Source: Acinetobacter calcoaceticus (lineage in GTDB: Bacteria; Pseudomonadota; Gammaproteobacteria; Pseudomonadales; Moraxellaceae). Taken from it: a stretch of DNA of 64,000 bases. A program made the translations under genes and the position numbers. Positions 8,034 through 15,825 of the stretch are shown here, in pieces. The notes under the pieces are model-generated. The model was not told where the DNA came from. It did not search any database and was given only the letters and a program-made list of their open reading frames with translations. Each line of letters opens with the position of its first letter. Position 1 is the first letter of the stretch. The stretch is taken from assembly GCF_004345325.1 (NCBI RefSeq), contig NZ_SLVJ01000003.1, positions 1 through 64,000 of the forward strand, in the 5' to 3' direction.

Positions 8034-9047
8034 CTACTTTTCCAACAGGGCTTTATTGCTATTGCGCCAAGTGTTTGGCGCCATGCCAAATTCACTAATA
8101 AACCAGCGTGTAAATGAACTTGGCATCGAGTAGCCGAGGATATCGGAGACTTGGGCCAGTGAGTAATTGTGGTTTTTTAAATAACGAAAGACCAAACTGC
8201 GGCGAACTTCATTGATGATGTCACTAAAACTGGTCTGTGCGGCGACCAAACGGCGCTGAAGGGTACGTGCATTGAAGCCATGAGTGGCTGCGACTTGATC
8301 CAAAGTCGCGCGGCCCATGGGAAGTAAGAGATAAATGCTTTTTCGAATATCCGCAATCAGTGAAAACTCACTGTCATTGAGTAAGATATCGACATAACGC
8401 TGGGCATGATCTGCCATCGCGGTGTTGGCCAGTGGGTTGGCCGAGTCCAGATCAGCTGCGGTACAGACGATGCCATTAAAGTCACTGCCAAATTTTAATG
8501 AACAACCAAACACCCGCCGATGTGCGGAGAGATCATTGGGCGCGCTATGAGTGAAATGTACACTTAATGGCCGCCATTTTTGAAATAATAATGCCGCACA
8601 AAATCGATGCATGATCCCCACTGCAAGCTCAGTGGCTTGACGGCTATAGGCTGCCGCCGTGGTCACGACTTCTTCACGAATGATCACGGTATTGCCGACT
8701 TCTTCAATGTAAATCGAGAGGGCATTGTTGAGTAGGTTGCGATAACGCACAAAAATCTGTAAGGCATCGCGCAGGGTATGTTGATAATTCAGTAATAAAC
8801 TAATTTCCCCAAAATCAGAAAGTTCACGTTGTTCTGCCATACGCAAACCAAAGACTTCACAGCCGCTGATCTGGGCGGATTGCTCCAATAACGCCACGGC
8901 CTTGTCCACAGGGATACGTTGTTTGGCATCACCAAGTTGAGTTTGGCACAGCCCAACTCCGGATAATAAATGGTATGCATTGACCTCCAATTGTTGGCTC
9001 ACATCCATGTAGTTTTTGAGGACGGCATTGTGCGCAAGTGGAACCAT
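8034..9047 (-). CDS. AraC-family transcriptional regulator
   Basis: 337 residues: an N-terminal arabinose-binding-like domain of the type found in OruR/ArgR-like regulators, then a C-terminal double helix-turn-helix (LDQVAATHGFNARTLQRRL and SLAQVSDILGYSMPSSFTRW). The start is ATG 9047 with GGGAG eight bases upstream. It sits inside the catabolic island on the opposite strand, divergent from the serine hydrolase and DUF1302 genes, so it is the prime candidate for substrate-dependent activation of the island. Confidence 0.9.
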   Translation of the reverse strand: MVPLAHNAVLKNYMDVSQQLEVNAYHLLSGVGLCQTQLGDAKQRIPVDKAVALLEQSAQISGCEVFGLRMAEQRELSDFGEISLLLNYQHTLRDALQIFVRYRNLLNNALSIYIEEVGNTVIIREEVVTTAAAYSRQATELAVGIMHRFCAALLFQKWRPLSVHFTHSAPNDLSAHRRVFGCSLKFGSDFNGIVCTAADLDSANPLANTAMADHAQRYVDILLNDSEFSLIADIRKSIYLLLPMGRATLDQVAATHGFNARTLQRRLVAAQTSFSDIINEVRRSLVFRYLKNHNYSLAQVSDILGYSMPSSFTRWFISEFGMAPNTWRNSNKALLEK

Positions 9048-9306
9048 TTTATTATCTCCCTGTTTTAAATTTGACCTTATTCCTGGTCAGCTTCTAGTTA
9101 TAACCAAAATGTTCTGTTTCGCCTAGCACTAGATTTGATCGGCTACAAATTAAGTGATTATGCGCGTTTATTTTTTTGTCAGATGTCGTGAAATGAAAAG
9201 CAAGTGTCACCGAATGTGCATCTTTTCAATAGCCGAAACTTTATGGTTGCTAATCAATTTATCTTATTCAAAATTTGATTAAATCATAAATTTCAAAGGT
9301 ATCTAA

Positions 9307-9909
9307 ATGGAAATAATACCTACAAAGACAGTGACACAGGCCACGGTACTGATTATCCCAGGTTTGCGTGATCATGTTGAAGCGCATTGGCAGACGCATT
9401 TGGCGGCACAATTGGACAAGGTACGTTCGGTGCCTCCGCTACAGACCCATAAACTCAGTTGCGCACATCGTGTTGCAGCGATAGAAGCACAACTCGAACA
9501 AATAGACGGGCCAGTCATTTTGGTTGCGCATAGTGCAGGGGTGTTGATGACCGTACATTGGGCAGCTCAGCACGCGATGCAGGCTCAGACGCGGCACAAC
9601 ATCAAAGGGGCGTTATTGGTTACCCCGCCCAATCTGGCACAACCTTGGCCAGAACAATACCCAAGTCCTGAGACGCTCAAGCTTGAAGGATGGTCACCCT
9701 TACCCGATCAAAAATTGGCATTCCCGAGCATCGTGGCGGCCAGTCTGAATGATCCTTTGGCGGATGTGGCAGCGGTGACGACAATGGCAAATCAATGGGG
9801 CAGTCAATGGGTGCAATTAGGTGCCGTTGGCCATCTAAATCCTGCTGCTGGTTTTGGCCCTTGGCCACAGGCACTGACTTTTATTCAACAACTGGATGAG
9901 GCGATTTAA
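9307..9909 (+). CDS. RBBP9/YdeN-type alpha/beta serine hydrolase
   Basis: A 200-residue single-domain hydrolase. Nucleophile S76 lies in AHSAGV, with likely acid D149 (SLNDPLADV) and H176 (GHLNPAAGFG); the N-terminal VLIIPGL strand and the FGPWP end are typical of the RBBP9/YdeN family. No signal peptide is visible. The reaction is unknown, presumably hydrolysis of an ester or thioester. It is the first plus-strand gene after the divergent AraC regulator and precedes the outer-membrane DUF1302 gene by 71 bases. Confidence 0.85.
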   Translation: MEIIPTKTVTQATVLIIPGLRDHVEAHWQTHLAAQLDKVRSVPPLQTHKLSCAHRVAAIEAQLEQIDGPVILVAHSAGVLMTVHWAAQHAMQAQTRHNIKGALLVTPPNLAQPWPEQYPSPETLKLEGWSPLPDQKLAFPSIVAASLNDPLADVAAVTTMANQWGSQWVQLGAVGHLNPAAGFGPWPQALTFIQQLDEAI

Positions 9910-9980
9910 TTTAAGCAAGATGAGCGACTTTCTGAGAGAGGAAGTTAAGCAAAAATAAATCATATCGACATGGAGATGAT

Positions 9981-11828
9981 ATGGTCAATAACGATGTAGA
10001 TCCGAATGGAATAAACAACAATAGTTTGGCTATGCAGCGCTTGAGTGTTGCTTGTGGCGTGATGTTTTCGCTGTCGATGTACGGTTCAAAAGCCAGTGCA
10101 AGCAGTTTTGATTTGAATCAGGATTGGAAACTTGAAAGCAATACCAGCCTGAGTTTGGGACAGAGTTGGAGTATGTCAGAGCCTGATACGGCATTGGTCT
10201 ACCGACCGGATGCACATAGTATCGGCAAGCCCGGCAATAGCGTCGATGTCAATGGCGACGATGGCCATGCCAACTTTAGTCAACACGATAGCATTTCACA
10301 AATCATCAAAGGCTATACCGAATTTAAGCTCAATGGGCCAGACCAAGGCGCTGTACTCAGTGCTAAATATTGGTATGACCATGCCTATGAAACAGGACAT
10401 GGGGATTTAAAACCGTTTGATGATTCCGAATGGCCGCGATTGGCAAAATTTAAAGGCATCGATCTGTGGGATGCCTACCTATGGAAGAATTTTAAGTTTG
10501 AAAATGGTCAGGCACTGAATGTCAAACTGGGGAAGCACAGTTTAAATTGGGGCAAATCGCTGTTTCTGCAAAATGGGCTGAATTCGGTCAGTGCATTTGA
10601 TTATGCGGCCATGAATAGACCGGGGGGTGATGTTCGAGAAAGAGTCATTCCGGTTGAGATGTTCTCTTTTGCTGCAGAGTTGAAAGAAGGTCTAAAACTA
10701 GAAGGCTTTTATCAATTTAAATTCAGACCTTCAGTGGTTGATGGTTGCGGTACTTTTTTTGCAATCTCGGATTTTGTGCCTGAGCACTGCGGTCCAGTGA
10801 TCTTGACCGTGACCCCAGGAAATAAACTCACCGACACCGCATTGGAAAACAAAAGCTATATCCCGCGTGATGTCAGTCGTAAGGCCAAGGACAGTGGTCA
10901 ATTTGGCTTTGCGCTCAAGCAAACATTGCCTAGCCTGAACAATGCCGAACTTGGGGTCTACTATGCCAACTACCATGGTCGTACCCCCAATTTTGATGGT
11001 TATACCGTGACTGCACCCGGTCCTAAAAACTTTAATACTGCCAGTTATTTTTCGGTCTACCCTGAAGACATTGATATGTATGGCCTGAGTTTAACGGGGA
11101 AGATTGGCAGCACCAATATATTCACTGAACTGAATTACAAACCGAGTCAGCCCTTACAACTCAATGGTACCGATATCGTCTATTACCAAGTGCTGTCCAA
11201 TGAGTCACCGCTCAGCCCACCAGGCGTTACACCCGGTATGGGGGAATATGTCGATGGTCATGTACGTTTACCTGTGACCCAGTTTTCGATTGGTGCCAGC
11301 GATAGCATTTCGAATTTATTCGGTGCCAATGTCTTTAATTGGGCCGCTGAGTTTGGGGTCAACCATATTGCGGATATCGGCAATCACCGTATTGGACGTG
11401 CCGGTGCCTTTGGTCGCAGTGAGTTGTCGACTGGGGCCTATAACCCGGAGACCAAAGAATTCCAATGCACGCCTTATGGGACTGCGCATTTGTCCAATGA
11501 CGAGATTGATCGCATGAACGAAGCCTACTGTAATCGTGAGGGCTTCTTTAGCCAATGGTCACTGGGTTATCGCTTGCGTGGTGCATTGAGCTACAAAGAT
11601 CTACTTCCTGGCACAGTGATTAGTCCAAGTTTGAGCTTCCGCCACGATCTACATGGCTATAGCCAAAACTTTCAGGAAGGACAAATGAGTATTGGTGCGG
11701 CAGTGTCTGCAACCATTGATAAAAAATACAGCGCTGAGCTGGCCTACTTTAACTTTTTTGGTTCAAACGACTTTAGTGTGATGGATGATCGAGATTTTGC
11801 ATCCTTGGCATTTAAAGTGAATTTTTAA
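9981..11828 (+). CDS. DUF1302 family outer-membrane protein
   Basis: 615 residues with an N-terminal signal region (SVACGVMFSLSMYGSKASA) and a long beta-strand-rich body ending in an aromatic-terminated strand (FASLAFKVNF), as for outer-membrane barrels. In Pseudomonas, DUF1302 proteins are usually paired with a DUF1329 lipoprotein near genes for uptake or breakdown of lipids, steroids or solvents; no DUF1329 gene is seen here. It probably helps a hydrophobic or carboxylic substrate cross the outer membrane. The start ATG 9981 follows GGAGATGAT. Confidence 0.82.
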   Translation: MVNNDVDPNGINNNSLAMQRLSVACGVMFSLSMYGSKASASSFDLNQDWKLESNTSLSLGQSWSMSEPDTALVYRPDAHSIGKPGNSVDVNGDDGHANFSQHDSISQIIKGYTEFKLNGPDQGAVLSAKYWYDHAYETGHGDLKPFDDSEWPRLAKFKGIDLWDAYLWKNFKFENGQALNVKLGKHSLNWGKSLFLQNGLNSVSAFDYAAMNRPGGDVRERVIPVEMFSFAAELKEGLKLEGFYQFKFRPSVVDGCGTFFAISDFVPEHCGPVILTVTPGNKLTDTALENKSYIPRDVSRKAKDSGQFGFALKQTLPSLNNAELGVYYANYHGRTPNFDGYTVTAPGPKNFNTASYFSVYPEDIDMYGLSLTGKIGSTNIFTELNYKPSQPLQLNGTDIVYYQVLSNESPLSPPGVTPGMGEYVDGHVRLPVTQFSIGASDSISNLFGANVFNWAAEFGVNHIADIGNHRIGRAGAFGRSELSTGAYNPETKEFQCTPYGTAHLSNDEIDRMNEAYCNREGFFSQWSLGYRLRGALSYKDLLPGTVISPSLSFRHDLHGYSQNFQEGQMSIGAAVSATIDKKYSAELAYFNFFGSNDFSVMDDRDFASLAFKVNF

Positions 11829-11906
11829 ACTCAAATTTGCTGAGTATCAACGTTGGCAACTCGGTCGCCAACGCTGTTAGCAACTCAGTTGGCAAGCATC
11901 CACCTA

Positions 11907-11934
11907 GGCTCAGATTGCAAGTGCAATCTGAGCC
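11907..11934 (+). promoter_or_regulatory. Perfect 13-bp inverted repeat upstream of the acyl-CoA synthetase gene
   Basis: GGCTCAGATTGCA at 11907-11919 is repeated inverted at 11922-11934 with only two bases between. A smaller stem CGTTGGC/GCCAACG lies at 11851-11873. No T-run follows either, so this may be an operator or an mRNA hairpin separating the DUF1302 gene from the synthetase gene. Confidence 0.45.
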
Positions 11935-11996
11935 GAACCACAGATGAATAGATCGATAGATCAAATGATTTACTGCTTTAGACCAAGGATGTTTTG

Positions 11997-13643
11997 ATGA
12001 TTGGAAATATGATGTTTCAACCGCTGTTGATCAGCAGCTTAATCGAGCATGCACAAAGCTATCATGCCGATACCGCGATTATTTCAAAAAATACTGATGG
12101 CTCGATGACACAGTGCAATTGGGGCCAGATCGCCCAGAACTCAAAACGTTTTGCCAATGTATTACAGTCCTTTGGCTTATCGAGCAGTGATCGTGTTGCC
12201 ACCATTGCTTGGAACAATCATCGTCATTTGGAAAGCTGGTATGCCATTTCAGGCAGTGGCTATATTTGCCATACCATTAATCCGCGACTGTTCCCAGAGC
12301 AACTGAGCTACATCATCAATGATGCTCAAGACAAAGTGCTGATCTTTGATAAGACCTTTGTCAATCTGGTGTTATCGATCCGCGAGCATTTATTGCATGT
12401 CGAGCATTTTATTTGTCTTGATGGCTTTGATGCCGAGATCAACGCGGCTTTTCCTGAAGTGCAGTTTTATGATGCCTTGATCGAAACACAATCTGATCAA
12501 TTCCAATGGCCACAACTCGAAGAAAACACCGCCAGTTCACTGTGCTATACCTCAGGAACTACAGGACATCCGAAAGGCGTGTTGTACAGCCATCGTTCGA
12601 GTGTTTTACATAGTTATGCCACCAGTTTGCCGGACTCATTTAACCTCTCTGCCAATGATTGCATCATGCCTGTGGTGCCGATGTTCCATGTCAATGCTTG
12701 GGGTACGCCATATGCAGCGGCCATGGTCGGTTGCAGCATGGTATTGCCGGGACCGATGTTAGATGGCGCCAGTTTGGTGGCATTGATTGATACTTATAAA
12801 GTGACCAATGCGCTTGGTGTGCCGACCATTTGGCAAGGGCTATTAACTGCCGCAGCGCAGTCGGGCAGCACTTTAGCCAGTTTGAAACGCAACGTGGTTG
12901 GTGGTGCAGCATGTCCGCCTTCGATGCTCAAGACCTTTAAAGAGGTTTATGACTGCGAAACTATTCATGCTTGGGGCATGACCGAAACCAGTCCACTCGG
13001 TGCAGTCAATCAACTCAAATCTAAACATTTACAGCTCAATGCTGAGCAACAACTCAAGGTGCGTCTGGCCCAAGGCCGTCCTGCATTTGGGGTCAGTTTA
13101 AGAATTTGTGAAGATGAAAATGGCGTCAATGAATTACCGAGAGTTCAATCGAGTGTCGGCCATTTACAAGTGAAAGGTCATTGGATCGTAGATACTTATT
13201 TTGGTCAAAATGCACCGACATTAACTGCAGATGGTTGGTTTGATACAGGTGATATCGCCACCTTAAATGAAGATGGTTATATGCAGATCTGTGATCGGGC
13301 CAAGGATTTGATCAAGTCGGGTGGGGAATGGATCTCGTCGGTAGAACTGGAAAATATCGCCATTGCTCATCCTGAGCTCGATAGCGTCGCCGTGATTGCA
13401 GCCGCGCATCCAAAGTGGGATGAACGCCCAATCTTGATTGCGAAAAAGTCTGCCAATGCGCAAGTGAATGAAGATGACATCCTGCGTTATTACACCGACA
13501 AGATTGCCAAATGGCAGATTCCAGATCGGGTGATCTTTGTGGATAGCATGCCCGTCGGTGGTACAGGCAAGATTTTGAAAAAAGATTTACGTGAACGTTA
13601 TGGATCAGTGCTACTCAGCAACGACGCGTTCGGTGCAGTTTGA
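11997..13643 (+). CDS. Acyl-CoA synthetase (AMP-forming; DmdB / medium-chain type)
   Basis: 548 residues of the adenylate-forming superfamily. The P-loop YTSGTTGHPKG is at 184-194, the adenylation motif near WGMTETSP, and the catalytic Lys at 525 in PVGGTGKI. NNHRHLESWYAI and CHTINPRLFPEQ are typical of the group containing 3-(methylthio)propionyl-CoA ligase and related medium-chain acid ligases. It converts a carboxylic acid, ATP and CoA into acyl-CoA, AMP and PPi, presumably activating the island's substrate or an intermediate. The start is ATG 11997, with AAGGA 10 bases upstream; a TTG at 11994 is in frame. prpB follows after 75 bases. Confidence 0.9.
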   Translation: MIGNMMFQPLLISSLIEHAQSYHADTAIISKNTDGSMTQCNWGQIAQNSKRFANVLQSFGLSSSDRVATIAWNNHRHLESWYAISGSGYICHTINPRLFPEQLSYIINDAQDKVLIFDKTFVNLVLSIREHLLHVEHFICLDGFDAEINAAFPEVQFYDALIETQSDQFQWPQLEENTASSLCYTSGTTGHPKGVLYSHRSSVLHSYATSLPDSFNLSANDCIMPVVPMFHVNAWGTPYAAAMVGCSMVLPGPMLDGASLVALIDTYKVTNALGVPTIWQGLLTAAAQSGSTLASLKRNVVGGAACPPSMLKTFKEVYDCETIHAWGMTETSPLGAVNQLKSKHLQLNAEQQLKVRLAQGRPAFGVSLRICEDENGVNELPRVQSSVGHLQVKGHWIVDTYFGQNAPTLTADGWFDTGDIATLNEDGYMQICDRAKDLIKSGGEWISSVELENIAIAHPELDSVAVIAAAHPKWDERPILIAKKSANAQVNEDDILRYYTDKIAKWQIPDRVIFVDSMPVGGTGKILKKDLRERYGSVLLSNDAFGAV

Positions 13644-13718
13644 GTTTGATCTGATTGCACGTTGTTGAGTTGCATTGGGTTTTTAATTTTATATTGATCA
13701 GTCACAGTGGAAGGGAAT

Positions 13719-14603
13719 ATGACAGCACAAACGTCAGCGGGTTTAAGATTTAGACAGGCCTTAGAAGTGGAAAAGCCACTGCAAATCATGGGCACCGTCA
13801 ATGCCTATGCTGCCATGATGGCCAAGCAGGTCGGTTATAAAGCCATTTATGTATCAGGTGCCGGTGTTGCCAATTATTCCTATGGCTTGCCTGATCTGGG
13901 CATGACCAGTCTGGACAATGTCTTAGAAGATGTACGCCGCATTACCGAACGGGTGGATACGCCGTTATTGGTGGATATCGATACCGGTTGGGGTGGGGCA
14001 TTTAATATTGCCCGCGCGGTGAAGCAGATGATCAGTGCGGGTGCAGCGGCAGTGCATATTGAAGACCAAGTGGCGCAAAAGCGTTGTGGTCATCGTCCAA
14101 ACAAAGAGATCGTCACCCAACAAGAAATGGTTGATCGGATCAAAGCCGCCGTCGATGCCAAAACCGACTCAAACTTTGTGGTCATGGCACGTACCGATGC
14201 TTTGCAAAAAGAAGGCCTACAAGCGGTGATTGATCGTGCCTGTGCCTGTGTGGAGGCCGGTGCCGATGCCATCTTCGCTGAGGCCATGACCGATATCACC
14301 ATGTACCGAACCGTATGTGATGCGGTGGGTGTACCGGTGCTTGCCAACATTACTGAGTTTGGCGATACCCCGTATTACACCGTAGAGCAGTTGGCTGAAC
14401 AGGGTTTGCGCATGGTGCTGTACCCATTGTCTGCCACCCGCGCTATGCAAAAAGCCGCCTTGGAAGTGATGCAGTCGGTTCGTCAACACGGCACTCAGGT
14501 CAATGCCTTAGATCTGATGCAGCAACGCAAAGAGCTGTATGAATTTTTGGATTATCACACTTTTGAAAACACCTTAGATAAATTATTTAAGCAGGAGCAA
14601 TAA
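13719..14603 (+). CDS. prpB: 2-methylisocitrate lyase
   Basis: 294 residues of the isocitrate lyase/PEP mutase superfamily. The catalytic box KRCGH lies at 121-125 and the Mg-binding D86/D88 in [20 protein letters not shown] is the form seen in PrpB rather than in isocitrate lyase. It splits 2-methylisocitrate into pyruvate and succinate in the methylcitrate cycle. ATG 13719 follows GAAGGGA; GTG 13707 is less likely. It lies only 6 bases before prpC. The dehydratase genes (prpD or acnD/prpF) that complete the usual locus are not in the window, so this may be a second, substrate-linked copy. A related oxaloacetate-type lyase activity cannot be fully excluded. Confidence 0.87.
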   Translation: MTAQTSAGLRFRQALEVEKPLQIMGTVNAYAAMMAKQVGYKAIYVSGAGVANYSYGLPDLGMTSLDNVLEDVRRITERVDTPLLVDIDTGWGGAFNIARAVKQMISAGAAAVHIEDQVAQKRCGHRPNKEIVTQQEMVDRIKAAVDAKTDSNFVVMARTDALQKEGLQAVIDRACACVEAGADAIFAEAMTDITMYRTVCDAVGVPVLANITEFGDTPYYTVEQLAEQGLRMVLYPLSATRAMQKAALEVMQSVRQHGTQVNALDLMQQRKELYEFLDYHTFENTLDKLFKQEQ

Positions 14604-14609
14604 AGCATG

Positions 14610-15743
14610 GCTGAAGGAAAAGTACTCGCAGGCGCTGGCTTACGTGGTCAAGTGGCAGGTAAAACTGCATTATCGACCGTCGGGAAAAGTGGCGCTGGTT
14701 TAACCTACCGTGGCTATGATGTACAAGATCTCGCGGAAAATTGCCAATTTGAAGAAGTGGCTTATTTGATCTTCTTTGGTGAGTTGCCGACCGCACAACA
14801 ATTGGCAGCGTACAAAGCCAAATTAAAGTCCTTACGTGTCTTACCTGCAGCGCTTAAAGAAGTCTTAGAGCGTATTCCCGCAGATGCACATCCGATGGAT
14901 GTGATGCGCACTGGGGTATCTATGCTGGGTAATATCGAAACCGAACAATCCTTTGCACAGCAGCAAGATGTGGCAGACCGTATCTTGGCGACCTTGCCCG
15001 CGATCATGTGTTATTGGTATCGCTATAGCCATGATGGTGTACGTGTAGACGAGAATACCGATGATGATTCAATCGGTGCGCAATTCCTGCATTTACTCCG
15101 TGGTGAAAAACCCAATGCCCTGCATGAACAGGTGATGAATGTTTCCCTAATCTTGTATGCAGAGCATGAATTCAATGCCTCGACCTTTACGGCAAGGGTC
15201 TGTGCTTCAACACTTTCAGACATGCATTCGTGTATTACAGCGGCCATTGGTTCACTGCGTGGCCCTTTGCATGGCGGTGCCAATGAAGCAGCCATGGAAA
15301 TGATCGAAAACTGGACCTCGCCAGAGCAAGCTGAACGTGAAATGTTGGGTAAGCTTGAGCGCAAAGAAAAGATCATGGGCTTTGGGCATGCGATCTATAA
15401 AGATAATGATCCACGCAATGGCATCATCAAGTTATGGTCTGAGAAATTGGCCCAAGATGTCGGTGACACGGTGCTTTATCCAGTATCGGTACGCTGTGAA
15501 GAGGTGATGTGGCGCGAGAAGAAATTATTCTGTAATGCCGACTTCTTCCATGCCTCGGCTTATCACTTTATGGATATTGCCACCAAACTATTTACCCCGA
15601 TCTTTGTGATGAGTCGGGTGACGGGTTGGGCTGCACATGTGATGGAACAACGTGCCGATAACCGTATTATTCGCCCAAGTGCGGAATACACTGGCCCTGA
15701 ACTACGTAAAGTCGTGCCCGTGGCAGAGCGTATTGCAGCGTGA
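14610..15743 (+). CDS. prpC: 2-methylcitrate synthase
   Basis: Citrate-synthase family, about 377 residues, the short PrpC size rather than the longer GltA form. Catalytic segments are GPLHGGANE (His), MGFGHAIYKDNDPR (second His) and the later Asp region; the N-terminal GLRGQVAGKTALSTVG is typical of PrpC. It condenses propionyl-CoA with oxaloacetate. The start is probably the ATG at 14607 or just after it in the sequence AGCATGGCTGAA. It forms a pair with prpB and ends the plus-strand part of the catabolic island. Confidence 0.85.
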   Translation, partial: AEGKVLAGAGLRGQVAGKTALSTVGKSGAGLTYRGYDVQDLAENCQFEEVAYLIFFGELPTAQQLAAYKAKLKSLRVLPAALKEVLERIPADAHPMDVMRTGVSMLGNIETEQSFAQQQDVADRILATLPAIMCYWYRYSHDGVRVDENTDDDSIGAQFLHLLRGEKPNALHEQVMNVSLILYAEHEFNASTFTARVCASTLSDMHSCITAAIGSLRGPLHGGANEAAMEMIENWTSPEQAEREMLGKLERKEKIMGFGHAIYKDNDPRNGIIKLWSEKLAQDVGDTVLYPVSVRCEEVMWREKKLFCNADFFHASAYHFMDIATKLFTPIFVMSRVTGWAAHVMEQRADNRIIRPSAEYTGPELRKVVPVAERIAA

Positions 15744-15773
15744 TCTGATTTAGTGTCTAGATCTAAATGAAAA

Positions 15774-15795
15774 CAACCGCTCCTCTGAGCGGTTG
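15774..15795. terminator. Hairpin between prpC and the convergent OsmC-YcaO gene
   Basis: CAACCGCTC (15774-15782) and GAGCGGTTG (15787-15795) form a perfect 9-bp stem with a CTCT loop. On the minus strand it is followed by TTTTC, so it serves the OsmC-YcaO transcript best; it also lies in the right place for prpC. Confidence 0.7.
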
Positions 15796-15825
15796 ATTGT
15801 AGATCTAAGGTTCAGCTTTAAAACG

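Noticed and set aside
8021..8041. AAAAGTAGAA palindrome at the end of the AraC gene as a terminator
   Set aside because: The stem is AT-rich with almost no loop and no T-run follows on either strand.
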